64,000 bases of DNA from Chondrilla cf. caribensis (lineage: Eukaryota; Porifera; Demospongiae; Chondrillida; Chondrillidae). Shown here piece by piece: positions 27,001 to 45,600 of this stretch. A program made the position numbers and the translations under genes. The notes beneath the pieces are model-generated. The model saw only the letters and a program-made list of their open reading frames with translations. It searched no databases and had not been told where the DNA came from. The DNA lies in contig OZ026549.1 in the NCBI GenBank assembly GCA_964020155.1, positions 2,718,633 to 2,782,632 of the forward strand. The letters are read 5' to 3'. Numbering within the stretch: position 1 is the stretch's first letter; every line of letters starts with the position of its first letter.

Positions 27001-27541
27001 GCATCAAATGAAAAGGAAGCCAGTTAAGAATCGATCAATAATCTGAATTGACAACAAGTCAATTTTATGGCTTGACATGTAGGATGTTATTTTATAGGGA
27101 TTAGATTAAAATTAGATTAGATTGAAATGTGTAATTTCCTTCAGGGTGACATAGTTTATTTCTAATAGTACACAAAAATTGAGTTGTTAATAACATGAAT
27201 AGCAAATAGCGAGTAGTAGATTCATCATCTGTCAGACCAACCATAGTACTGTCAATACCCTAGATCAAGCTGTATTTCAGAAGTAACCCATTAACTATAG
27301 GTTGGCAAGTTTCAGACAGTAAATATTATATATATCAATATAATATACTATTTAATATCAGACATTGTGTTATCTTTCACTTAGGATTTCAACTGATATC
27401 ACAGAACTGTGTACAGAAACATTTCTCAACTGTGGTTGATGCTATGGTGAAATCAACCTGGATTCAGATACCCAAGCCAGAAGAAATGAACTTGATGATC
27501 ATGATATCTCAAATGAAAAACTCAATGTTTCTATGACCAAA

Positions 27542-27599
27542 GGAAGTACTAGCTGACTTGTAGGTATTCGTGTGGACACAATGGAACCTCCTTATATGG
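27542..27599 (+). promoter_or_regulatory. ETS-like core plus CArG box upstream of unit 3
   Basis: GGAAGT at 27542-27547 and CCTTATATGG at 27590-27599, the latter 150 bp before the start codon. Same order and nearly the same spacing as in unit 2. Confidence 0.45.
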
Positions 27600-27749
27600 A
27601 ATGGTGAAGACCACAATGAATATAAAGTGCATGCAGCTGTCATTATTCAGGTGAAAGAATATTCCAGTGAATACATCCCTGGTACTTTGCTGAACAGTGT
27701 GAGTAAATATTCAGCTTTTGTATTTACCTGAGGTATACACAGTAGGGAG

Positions 27750-30700
27750 ATGGAGAACATTGGAAAAGTCTATTTGATGAGTATTCTACTCTGTATCATT
27801 TTTTCAGCTGCCATTTCAGGTGATTTCAAGTTTGTTGTCAGAATTAATATCAACACTAACAGTTAGTCTAACAGTTTGAGGTACACAAAATAGCAGGTAT
27901 AGGGTTCTGTGGTGTGTGGCATTGATCTATTCACAGTTCCTAAACAAATGATTTTTCACGGGGCCGTCGGTAAAATTGAATGTAGCTAACCAGATTAGTG
28001 TGACATTCATACGTTTGGTGTACAGACCAAACAAAATTAATACAAGAAGAGTTCAATTTCAAAATGATTTCATCATAGGGTTGTTAAGGTAAACGCGCCT
28101 TATTTCGAGCAGTGCCTAATTCCCAGCAGTTAGTCTCTCACCGTATTATTTTCACACCAGGTATGACACAACATTCTTTGGTCTACTCATTGACAGGATT
28201 AGGTGGAAAATCGACATGTTCGGAATTAACGACTGTTTGAAAATTACCAAAAACTATGCGTTTAGGCAATGACACCCACATTCCAGTACGAGATAACGCA
28301 GTTCACAGGCGCAGACAGAGTTCATCTTTAAGCATGCCGTAAGAGTTGTCCCCTCACTCACCTACATAATATACGGCTGTACTGGGTATAGTGGCCGTCG
28401 TCTTATCGATTATCACGATGAAATCGAACGGCCATTTCGCTCCATCTCGTTTACACCACTGTGGTTTACCCTAGTCTATGGTTTCACCAAATCACACCAT
28501 TATCTATGATGACACGTGGATGTCATGCGCGCGTGACGTCCAATGCAAGTTCAAAGTGCAATTGGTACTGGACTGTAGGATGTTATGACGTATGGGCGTT
28601 ATCAATTACACTGTACAGTCTCGACTGAGCTGTCAGTAGCCTGTCCATAAATCCATCATACATACTGACTCAAAATCCTACAGTCTACAACCAAGATTGC
28701 AATCAGTTGCTCGTATCCCATCTTTTCAGCTCATGATGAGCTTCAAATGGTCACCCAGACCACTACTATCATCCTAACCGTATTAGTAGTCACAGTTATC
28801 TTTCAATATATTTCATATTCAAACTCACATTCTTGCGTGGTTTAAATACACAAACATTATCTGTTTGTTTTGTTTTTACACCTGTGTCTGAGAGTTACAT
28901 ATGTATATGTGATGTTTGAATAATAAAGCATTTCTCCCCCCTCTATGTATCAGGGAATAGTCTAGTTACAATAGCTAGACCGTTCCTATCAGGTACCTGT
29001 GGTGGAGTGGGGGAGGGATGGTCTAGCAAAACAAATGATTGTTTGCCACCTAAACTTTAACACCTACAGGGTATGACTTTCGAGCAATCAATAGTTGATA
29101 ATAATCAAATATGAATAATAATCAAAGCGGGGATAGGGTCGGGAGGCATCTATATTATAGTTACATGTCAGTAAGCAGATGAGGATATGCAAAAATAGCA
29201 GAATTAACCTTAAGTTATCAGAAGTTAAGCATGATTATCTCGAAGGAATTATGAAGTTCTTCCATAAAGGTTGATAAATTGCTGAGTAACTTGACTAAAC
29301 TGCTCAATAGCCATGTTTGCTTGTCTGTTAATCATGACAGTGAAGACAACATGTGGATAGAAGATTAGTACATTCTTGGTCTCCATATTAATATTTGGCA
29401 GTAGGGTTTTGACTATAATGGACTTGCCATGCCCATTTGGTTGGCAAATTATTGAATCCCTCCCAAAAATAGGTCCATGATAGCAGATATTTGTTCTCCA
29501 GAAAACACATAATGATTGAGATGTCTGCACTTGATTGTACATTAGGCATGTAAAACCAGGCTGCCTATACTTTCATGTGTGACGTGTACTACACTAGATT
29601 ATTTTTCGTTCTCTCCTTAAGTTAAATTTAGACAAGATCCATACATCATCATCACAATAGGCTGTTCTTAGGGAAATCTGTAGGGAGTTCATTGAAAAGC
29701 AAATGGCAACTACATTACAGTATATTAATGATTAACAGTGGGTAATGCATTCCAAATGTTTGCAGTGGTCCCATGTATGGTACATAACACAAGATGTGGA
29801 GACATCAAGTATTAGTGCTATACATGACCCAACCAAGTAAATAGATGCCAATAAATCCTTACTGCAATTAGATATACAGTCATTTTACAGGCAGGAATTT
29901 GGATGTGTAATATTAATATTGATATTGATGCATAACACGGTATGGTATGGTATGTAACAATTTTATTACTAAATAAAAATTAATATGAATTCATATGTGA
30001 TAAGTGTAACACACTGCATCTACAAAAGTGTAATCCAATGAAAATATAATGAACATGCTGTAACCAAACCATTGGTGATTAATTCACTGTTTGTAATGTA
30101 CATTCCCCCCCTAGACTCCCCTAAGGTGACTGTGGTGATTGATGGTTACACAGTTGACTCCACCAAGTCCTCACCAGCTTCACTACCACTAGGAACAGCT
30201 CTTGTGTTGGTGTGTAGAGTCAGTGGAATACCACAGAGACAGATCAAATATATATGGACATGTCCTAATGCTCCATGTGCACGTGAAGGAAATGTGGGGA
30301 GAAAGATTGTTAATGGCAATATTCTAGCAGTCAATATAACCTCTGAGGGTTATGGAGGAACATATACTTGTGAAGTATCAAGAGATGAGACAGATGGGAG
30401 ATACAACCAAAATTATACCCTCAATGTTTCAGGTCAATACACAGAACAAACATGCGTCAATAATAAGTGGTGAAATTCGTTTTCACAGTCCTCAGGTATT
30501 GACAGTTTCACTATGATTTTATGCAAACTGTTCTGGAAATTAACAGGAAACACACAATTCTTGGTATGCCAAAAACCCAAATTTGGAGAACTAGTCATCT
30601 TCCCAAATTTGGGACATACACAAAACAAGCAACATTCATGTAAGATCAGAAGATTCTCTGGGAATACACATGTTACATACCCAAGCCAACTTTGAGCATA

Positions 30701-33700
30701 AGTAGGTTGTTATTCAAATGCTTCTATAGCAACTGGAATTTGTTCAAAACATGTCTCAACATGGTTATCACCTCCCTAAATTTCCGCTGTTTTAAGGGAG
30801 AATTGGCATGAACATGTATGTTTACTATTCAAACCTAATAAAATGATGAAACAGCTGAATTTGAAGGCTTGGACTTAATCAGAATTTAATCTAATTCATA
30901 ACATGTTAACAATGCATTCTTGCACAAAGATATTATATGCACATGACAAAAACATTTTTATACTTAGTGCATGAAATGAATTTTATCATTATAGGAGGAC
31001 ATGTTATCCACAGTTATGGGAGGCTGGTCCACTCTCAACATGTAATCACTAGAGGAGATCAGCTTCTACCACCTGGTAATGAAACAGCCCCTGGAAGAAT
31101 GGACTGCATAAGAACTGCACCAGAAACTGCTCGTTTTAAATTTTTTGGTGCCAAACAACCCAACAATTTAGTACATCAAAGTGTTGATGATGGTGATCAA
31201 ATGGATACTTTATTCTTCAACCGAGCTTACTTGTCAACGAACGATTTCACTGAGGAGTATAACTGTCAGGATGATACATATATTCTTTTGTATTTATCAC
31301 CAGGTAATAACTCCTACTATTACTAGGTATTACTTACAATATGAAAGCATTCAACAATTGCAATTACTGTATCAAGTGATATTCTAATGCTTTACAATTG
31401 TTTTATCACTCGCTGACAGGTACATTACCTAATGTCACTATCATGAGAGCTGTGACAAACACCAATGATGTTAGAATAGTCCTCAACGATATTCCCTCAT
31501 ATGATATTCTCTCAGATAAAATTGGTAGAGTCATTGTAGGATATGAACGTCATGACCTTGGAGTGACGCTGCAGGGAGAGTATGCAAATATTTTCACAAG
31601 CACAGAGCATACATTCTCATCACTAGTCCCAGGTGCTAGGTACACAGTAGTAGTGCAGGGACTGTCCCCAGCTGTGACTGGAGGTAAAAGAAGTCAGCAT
31701 GTCACAAGAAGAGATTTCAAAACTAAAGTGAAAGGTCAGGGTAATATCACATTTCATTTGAGCATATTTATCTCATACTAGGTGGTGCATAAAGAGTCTA
31801 ATTTGGACTGAGTTACAATTTTTGGTATTACAGTTGCTTGGAATGAGGCCATGGTACCACACAACTATTCATTACTTTCAAATATCAACTTTTTGAGTAT
31901 TTGTGCTGGACTTCTCTTCGTATGCCCCTTTAGCCCCCACACACCACAACAAAGTATAACTGAAATATAGAACAAAATAACTTACATGCATAAACATCCG
32001 ATTATAATTGTACATTTATTATGCATACATATCCATGGATGTATTGTATCAAATTTTACATATATACATAATTATAGCACAACACTCACCTAACCATCTG
32101 TAATATGTACACAAAAATCTTTTTTTGGGAGGAGGTAGGTAAGGGCATATTTGCCTTCCCTTTAGAGAAATTCCCCCTCTCCTTTCTGGAGACTCTATAT
32201 TTACCTCCCTTGAGATAACTCATACAATTATTCAGAACACATCAGATATCTGTTGGGTTTAGGAAACAGATTTCCTTGGATGAATATGGTCCCATAATAC
32301 ACACATACTACAAATGTGTGCACAAATACACGTACACACACCATCACAATATAAATTACACAAATAATATCACAGTGATTACTTGATAAGAGAAAAAGCC
32401 TTAACTCTATATGATAAAAATATTTCTACATGATATGCATGAATTTATTGTTTTCTATGAATTCAGAACCATCAGCTCCAAGGTATCCCGCGATAATTGG
32501 AGATGATACAGATGGAATTGAACTAAACTGGATACCTCCACTGGAACCCAACGGAGATGTCTACTATCTCATTGAATATAATGATGGAATTAATACTGCT
32601 TCAGTAAATACCTCCAGTGAGTCCACCTACTTCCATTTAACAGGACTACAGAGAGGAGTGACCTACAACATCACAGTGGTGGCAGTGAACTCAGCTGGAT
32701 GGAGTGATACTGGAGCTGTTCTACAGAGTAAGTATCTGACAATATACGATAACTTGAATTGTCAGTTGTCATAGTATAAAGTTACTCAATAGCATATAAG
32801 TCATTGTCAAACGATAACTCATGCACAGTATAATATTATTCTATAGCACTGACATAATTGATGGCAAAAGTGAATAGTAATTTTAATTAGCAATCGATAT
32901 GTTGCAATGTGCATAGACATGGCTTGCTAGACAGTCCAATTTGGTGTGATGTCATTTACATAATTTTATGTGTATATATATGTGCATACACATGTACATG
33001 TATGCATGTGAGTGCAATAGGTCTTCATTAACATTAGTTCCAATTTTAATTGTATTTACACAGTATCCACTCCTCCGTTTACTCCAAATAACCCATCTGG
33101 TGAGTCTTTCAGATCTTTTACTTGTCCTATATATGCATATCCTCAATATATATCATTCTATTGCATATTACATTACATATAATATAAAAACCTTCGTAAT
33201 AATAATATATTTACCGCTATCTTCCTCGAATTTAGCTGGTGTCATTGCAACCGTTGCAGTCCTCCTGATTTTAGTGACTGCCATAGCAGTTATAATAGTG
33301 ATAGTGATTGTCTGCATAATCAAGCGCAACAGAAGAAAGGGAGGACCAGAAGGCAATGGAGAAGGTGACAATACAGAACATTACTACAGTTTAGCCACTG
33401 AAAAAGCACAACCTCCTAGAATCCAAGGAGATAACAAGAATGACATGATTGTGTATGACCAAGTTGAGGGTGGAGGCCTGAACGGTACTGACACTTATGA
33501 AGAGCCTGATGCTGGGGGCAAAGTTCACAACAAAGTCACAAATGCTAAGACATCTGGAAATGGCAAGCAAAATACAAATATCCCAGGAAAGTATTCTAAA
33601 CTACAGCAAAACGTCCCTCAAGAACAATCTAAGTTGGAGAGCACCTCATCTGAGGGTCATTATGATGTAGCTGATAGCAGACCATACCAAGACAAATATG

Positions 33701-34050
33701 ACATGATCGGCTCAGGAATGTACATCAATTCAGCTGCAGCTAAAAAAGAAAGTGAGAATGTACCCATAACTCAACCTAACACTAAACCATCAAAAAGCAA
33801 ACATCCCGAGGATATTAAGGATGAAATGCCCAAGAATGGGAACGATCCTTCCGAGCTTTACACCCAACCAAATAAAATGAGGAAACATAATGAAGAATTG
33901 AATGCTAATCATGATCAAGTTGATCCAGAGGAATTGTACACACAACCTGACAAGAAAAAGAAGATAAAAAAACCACCACCATATGCATCTAGGCACAAAG
34001 GTGATGATCCAGAGGCACTCTATACTGCAGTTGATAAAGCCAAGAAATGA
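27750..34050 (+). CDS. Receptor unit 3: Ig1-Ig2-FN3-FN3-TM with long tyrosine tail (class B, intact)
   Basis: The best reference copy: 707 codons, no lesion seen. Exons 27750-27819 (signal peptide), 30115-30432 (Ig1, residues 24-129), 30995-31303 (Ig2, 130-232), 31420-31734 (FN3-1, 233-337), 32467-32727 (FN3-2, 338-424), 33064-33099 (stalk), 33236-34050 (helix about 441-466, then tail). Ig1 carries the canonical Cys, Trp and GTYTC plus TCPNAPC. Ig2 has MDCI and EYNC as likely B and F strand cysteines but Phe where Ig domains usually have Trp. The stop-transfer is IIKRNRRK. Tail sites include HYYSL, IVYDQV (fits the ITIM consensus), TYEEP, KYSKL, HYDVA, YDMI, MYINS (YxN, GRB2-type), two LYTQP, PPPYAS (PPxY) and terminal LYTAV. 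It probably couples to SH2 proteins after tyrosine phosphorylation; ligand unknown. Confidence 0.9.
27820..30114 (+). other. Intron 1 of unit 3
   Basis: A 2.3-kb phase 1 intron, collinear with unit 2 intron 1 but without the 768-bp transposon. Contains the CRE-like site at 28534-28540, the minus-strand donor-like site at 28356-28365 and the helicase-like relic at 29249-29542. No + strand exon seen. Confidence 0.6.
29249..29542 (-). pseudogene. Helicase-like relic (unit 3 copy)
   Basis: A 97-codon minus-strand frame with GRDSIICQPNGHGKSII (resembles motif I, PTGxGKS, of superfamily 2/RecQ-type helicases) followed by LLPNI and a hydrophobic NVLIFYPHVVF strand where such helicases have motif Ia (SPLxxLM). 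Nothing else of the enzyme is present. Intronic, antisense to the receptor, and shared by all class B units, so it entered before they duplicated. Confidence 0.45.
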
Positions 34051-34549
34051 AAAAACTAACATATATTCAATTGTGTTCCATGCCATTACTTCGTTCACGT
34101 GTGTAATCCTATGATACAACTATGTAAGAAATGTTAGTCATTACTATTCTTTATTATGCTATTGTTCTTGAAAGTAAAAGTTCAGCTCTATTATCCATCA
34201 TTAATTACATTTACTATTTTATTTTTATATGTTGATTGTACTCACGCACAAGGCTATATAATAATAATAAATTCTAAAAATGTGTTTCTAATATTTCAAT
34301 CTTTAACACAAGAATCACACCTAATATCAATGGAATATAACAATAATTACCCATGTACACATACACATTTGAATTCAATTACGTAATATAATTGTCTGTT
34401 ATTGAAACCAAAATTCTACTTCATTCCAATAGGATTTACACATATTAGGAAATTGTAAGTAAACTGGTGGGTGCAATATTCATTGTAGACCGAACATCAA
34501 GTACTAGTGCTAGCTTGTTCAGTTCTTTGGATGTTTCCCTGTACACTCT

Positions 34550-34745
34550 TAGTGCAATCCGAATGTCATATAATATGCCATAATAGCACCTTTGGCTGCA
34601 GTCACTACTTTAATTAGCTATTGTTGGAGCTCCCATCTTTGTCTCGGTGGAGGATAAGCTGAAACTAAGCCGAAAGCATTTTGAGCTGATACATACAGTA
34701 CAACCAGCAAATGTAGTTGTAATATCTTTGAAGTATTCCCACTAA
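34550..34745 (+). pseudogene. Broken second copy of the helix-encoding fragment
   Basis: Nearly identical to 21810-21988 but with an extra AT near 34580 and an extra ATTA near 34612, which disrupt the frame. Confidence 0.5.
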
Positions 34746-34795
34746 AGTCTAACAATACACATCAATAATGTATTTTTGTGGGGAACATCACTATT

Positions 34796-35012
34796 CTGTA
34801 AAACACTCCAGTCTTGGTAATGAATGTCAAACAGAGGAAGTCTCACTAATACGGTGTTATAAATGACATCCTGGCTAATCACCAGAACCACACAGTATCT
34901 TATCATAATATACCCTCGAACTGGTACCCAAGGTCACTATCCGAAGTCAACATTGTCGGCCATCCCCATAGAGTCCAGATCTTCCCAATTGTGTAATATT
35001 GGATAATTGTAA
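34796..35012 (+). pseudogene. Retroelement ORF2 3' relic, short copy
   Basis: Matches the last part of the relics at 23800-24012 and 58610-58820 (region encoding KSHKYDEV and the following C-terminal block), ending at the same TTCCCAATTGTGTAATATTGG segment. Confidence 0.5.
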
Positions 35013-37678
35013 TATAGTGAATTCTCGTTAATCTGCCGCAATAATTGATAATTGTGTGATTGAGTACTATAATGTGACATATGGTCATGAGAGCCGCAAC
35101 TCACATTACTGACATCATACACAGCCAAAATAGTAGTATCTATATTATACACATATAACAAATGAAATATAGGGCAGTACCAAAGTACAAGAACATCAGA
35201 TGTTCAATCTGCTGAGTGCAATGTACTTCCTGGTCATGGATGATTACAATCTAAATGGAGATCGATGGAATTTGTTAGCAAGTAAGAATATCATCAGGAT
35301 CCAAAATTGATAACAAATTGATTTTAAAAATTATTAAATAATAATAGCTACAGATCTAGAATGAAATAATTATAAGTATTATTGCCGAAAAGATAATTAT
35401 AATTTTGCACACATCAACATGATTGTTACAGCACTTTGCAATGACTGCAAATCACAGAATGAACATGAAACTGAACGTTGAAACCCATATTTGTTGTACG
35501 TAATGTCGTACAATAAACCCATGATAGTAATGTTACTGTTCATATAAATGTTGTATAGACGCTGATTGACATTTATAGTAACATAATAACACTGCTTTGC
35601 ATATAAGAGTGATTATAGGATAGTAGGGAGGACCTTTTTGTATTGAATAAATAAAAATACTTTCGATAGCCTCCCATCACTAACAATAACCCAGTTACTA
35701 TTTGGTTTCTTTTATCTAACAAATTTACCATCACAAATTTATTGTATAATGCACCAGGGTGTGAAGCAACTGAGGGGTGAGCAAAATAAATAGGTCTTTT
35801 AATAGAATCAAATGTTACTACTACGTTTAAATGGGAAATGATACACACACACTACAGAAGGTGGTCATTTTCAGTCTGATAACATTATGGTTGAATTCAA
35901 ACTAGAGGTCACAAACATGAAAACGAACACTAGGGAATGCATCATATAGCTTAGGTAAACAATGATTTGGAACAGTCCATTTACTGCAACTACTATGGAC
36001 GGGCATCCATATCTGAATCAAATTTGTTCAAACCACGAGCCATCTCTTCTCTCAATTTAATTGTATCCAATGGCATTTCACCTGTTCAAAGCTTCGCCTT
36101 TGACAATCAGATATACATAGAAGTATATTAATATTTGTCAAAAGGTTACCTGCCTAGATACTATAATAAATACAAGTAATTTCAATAAAATCAAACATGT
36201 ACAACTGTACTTGACACTACGTTAGGCAGAGTTCTTACAGGAAACACAGCCACTACATGTGTCTCTACAGAGACTGTTCCATTCACAGTCAATATCTATG
36301 GAATTAATAATACCCACCTCCACCGAAGGAAGGAAGTAGCCAGACAAAATAAACAAACTATTACTACTAATAATAATAACAACAATATTATTGGTTACCA
36401 GTATTAACTAGATAATATCTTAAATCTTAATACTTCGGAGGATTATGCTTGTTTACATTGGGATTGAAGAATACAGATTAGAGTGCGTTGTCTGCTTTCA
36501 CTAGTAGAGAGGGGAACATGTAACACAATCTGCCACATTTCACTCACAATTTATGTTGTTTTCTGCCAAATCTCATCACTAATCATTGTATTTTTTTTTT
36601 CTGGAAAGGGTCATATTACAAAATGGTTTTCATGGATATGAAGAAAGTATCAATGCAAATTTGGAGTTATCATTTATTGCAATGAAGAAGACATGAACGC
36701 TATTGGTACATCACTCAAAACGAATGCTAAACATTAAACCATTTTGATTGCATGTGTACGTACTCTATTATGATTAATTTACTGTGATTTCCCTATATCA
36801 ACTAACAGGAAAGTGTGTGTGGCATTATTATAGGATTAGATGATGAATTGCATGTACCACCACATGTGGTATGTGAAAACAATAGAAAATCATTGGTTGA
36901 TTAAATTCAACTATGATTTAAACTCTACAATTTTGTACTGGTAGTGACTCTATTGTGTTCCTATACTGATTTGTAGTGAAAAGTCATTATAATATTTGAA
37001 ATGCAATGTAACAATGAGATAGCTATACTAAAAAGCCTACCAGAATCACCTCAAAGGAACAATAATATTATTATATTACAGATGAATGGCTTCAGAACTT
37101 GACCTCCATGAGCATTCAAGCATAAACAACAAGTTTACTCATTTGAGATAATTACTGCGGCTTCTGAGCTTCTGGCTCTATTGCATACTGTATGTGGTAT
37201 AGCATATTCAAAATTTTAACCATCGTATTATTTTTATTAGTATACATTTTGTACACGTTAATACTCCAAGGTTGTAATAGCCCATTGTGAAATTTGCAGT
37301 AACTGTTGGATATAATCCACAAATATTGCTCACCAGACACATGCATGTGGTTGATAAGCAATTCATGAAAACTACCAATGATATATATTGTATTATAATC
37401 ACCACATTTTCACAGTACTTGTAAAATCAGGTAGGGTTCAGACTATCCAGATGGAATTAATCAGGACATCATGCAGATATCACATGATGAAATCCTTGAT
37501 AATATGTCAGTTAGTACTTCCTTTGACCAAAGAAGTGTTTGGGCTATTAGAAAAGGAAGCATTTCTATGGCCAGAGGAAGTATTAACTGACCTATAGGTA
37601 TTCACTGGACTTATATGGATCCTGAAAACACTCTTAGACTAACAAAATTCAAGTGCTAGCAGATGAAATATTGGGAAG

Positions 37679-42637
<4,959 letters not shown>

Positions 42638-45600
42638 GAGCTTATGAGAGGGCTATCCAGGGTACACAAGCAGACATCATCTTATAGCATAAGTTTATTT
42701 TGTGTAGTGCACTTATATAAGCATATAGTAGGAATGTGTGTATCAGTATGGAAACTGTATTGTACTAAGTCTTGTACCAATTATTTCCAAACCTACTGTC
42801 ATAAAGAACATAATATTAGGCATACACACACATAATAGATAAACTGTAGAGTATAGTTGGGAGCATAGAGTATATGGACATAGTATCAGTATAGTCACTC
42901 CTGGGTGATTGCAATAGTATTATCTCATTGGAGATGAAAGTTCAGATTGAATAGCGGTCAAATAAAGATGTAAACTTACAGTAAATAAGAGATTAGCCAC
43001 TGAATTTGAAATGCAAAGATGCATAAATTTGAGTTTGATATTCCGTATTGGTCATGGGCTACTATAAGCTATTATAGCATACTGCAATAACAACATGATA
43101 TTATGTGGGTTACATTTCAACTGGTAACCAAGACGATTATTAGGGGTCATAGGATATACAAAAATAATGACAGTAAACTAGTGCATATTATATAGTTTCA
43201 TTATTATTATATTATTAATTACTATTGATAAGATAATGACCATGATGATGCGATAAAATCAATGATAAGACTATAAAATCAATTATAATAATTACAATTA
43301 AATAGGTGAAATAATTATAATATATTATAAGATGATAATATTAGTCAACCTATAAATTGCCTCAATGTATTATTATTTCACATGTACATCCACTTACTCA
43401 TTAATTATTTTATAACCACTCACATGACTATATTTGGTATATGTATTGTCTATATACTTAGTGTGATAATAAACATAAGGATTTATAATTAATAGAACCT
43501 ACGTAGGTGGTATGAAACTTAACTATGATATTATCATTAAGATCTTAAAATGAATATATCTATAGCTTAGTCTTCAGTTACAATTCAGTTTCATACATGC
43601 CTGCATGTTTATGTAAATTGAACTCATATTTCAGTCATATCAAGAAATTATATCTCTGTTGCAGTCTTTCACTTTTAATTCATTTCAGCTCTATAGTGGA
43701 CATCTTCACACACAAATGAGGCTTCGACTGTACATGCAAAATCATCTAAGAGGGTGGTGGTGAGATATCACTGTCAGGACAAGAGGCCTAGGTGTATGTG
43801 CATATAAGAGTTCATGGTCTTTGACATTACTCCCTCGTTAGGGGGGTATACGTACATCCTCTTTGGAACTATACACTTACTGTTTGGCCATGAAACAATA
43901 TTTAGCAAGTTATGCTTGACTAATCTCTATAATCATGACGAATGTAAAATTATCCCATTATTATCTTTATAATAAATTTTATACCGTTAACAAGTTACCA
44001 CTGCATGGACTTTGAATCATTTACGTATAAATATGCATGTTAGTAATTACTGTCCCTGAACAGTTACAGCATGACTATGGATATAATCCCTGTATGGTAT
44101 AAGAGTTATTGTCATGTATATTCAGATTGTGGCTGGGATGCTACGAAAGATGGCTATTTGTACGTGTTTCGCATGACTAGAGAAGAGCAATCAGAAAATG
44201 TGTATTTTACATAAGATCATACAACTATATTATATAACTTTTGAACATGTTACTACATGAAAAAAATGGCAATTTGTAACTTTATTTTCATGTATGGAAT
44301 GTAAATGTGGATTGTGTGTATCTACTATTATCCGTACATGTGCCCGGACGAGTATGCAAATATATAAGTTGTGATATAAAGTGAGTATACATTATACCAT
44401 GCGTGTTTAATCATGTGAGTAATGAAAAATAATCTAGAATAGTGGTATATAACTGGGAGTCCCATTCTGGACTTAAGGAGTAAGCTGAGTCTGTGTTGTC
44501 GGTTGTAATAATTTATTAACCAGGCTGCTATGGCAACAATATAATGACCATAATGGCATAATTATAAGTTGCAAATAAATCATTAATTAAAGAAAAGATG
44601 GTCCTCACTGGTCAGAAATCAGAAATTGATATGATCTCTGTTCTCCAGTGACCTTCATTTTTCCAGTCCTAATTGCACTACACAGAGTATAATCATAATA
44701 TTTCAAATTTATTCATGACGCGTGTATCCGTGTTAGCTTTGAGTTTGTACATGTTGAAATAATGTTCACTTCATGATTATACAAATAGAAATAACTTTAT
44801 ATTAATACTATCAATGAAATGGTGCTCTACGTAAATTGTATGCGTGTGAACACATAACATTGTATGGAAAATTTACATTATTTTCTTACTCAAACTGATA
44901 TATAAAAATAGAAAATGTATGTACATGTACTATGATAATATAAACTAATGCGCCTAAAATCTACGTCCTATAACTATGAAATCCAGACCTTCTAGATACC
45001 TCCAATAAATCCACTGACTAAATTTGTATAATACCAGCTGAAGTTGAGAATTTCCATTTACTGACTAATGTCACCAATCATAGAATGAAATACTACTGTT
45101 GCAATGGTGTCTTTATTTTGTGTTTTAAATTAAAGATTAAGAAATTACCAAATGTTGAAAGATGCTACACCAATTGAATGCTTACATAGGCATTCACATT
45201 ACTTGATTACTCTTAGATTATTCTGGTAATCACATTATCAATTTAACTTAGATTGCATATTAAACACTTAATTATTTCACAACTTCCTATATCACTGTGT
45301 GGGTGGGGTTTGTGGTTTTGAGTTAGTATAAATTTGTAGGATATTGAATGGTGTTTCAGTACCCTGCAGTGAACCACTTGGGAAGGCTAACATAAGGTGA
45401 GTACTACTGATGGTCACTGTCAATGGAACACTAGGATAGTATATTTATGGTATCTTATGTGAGTGTCTATAGTGTAGTCTAGCCTAGTCAACCTGCTGCT
45501 ATACCCTTTATTTCAGCTAATTCCTTCTAAGTAACCTGCAGATATAGATGTAGGGTCAGTTATGCCAGACAACCATCATTATTTTTATGCTTAATCTGTA

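Larger units (their letters stand above)
21091..27749. other. Intergenic region between units 2 and 3
   Basis: Contains a duplicated helix-encoding fragment (21749-21988), a retroelement relic (23230-24012), and the class B upstream block (about 24080-27749), similar to about 9780-13011. A G-run followed by (GT)n at about 26137-26173 is absent from the unit 2 copy. No intact gene recognised. Confidence 0.55.
34051..37678. other. Intergenic region between units 3 and 4
   Basis: Holds the decayed second copy of the helix fragment (about 34550-34745), a short retroelement relic tail (34796-35012), and the class A upstream block, which resembles about 58860-60599 and, from about 36690, positions 1-1058. 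AATAAA at 34266-34271 could serve unit 3. No gene recognised. Confidence 0.55.
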
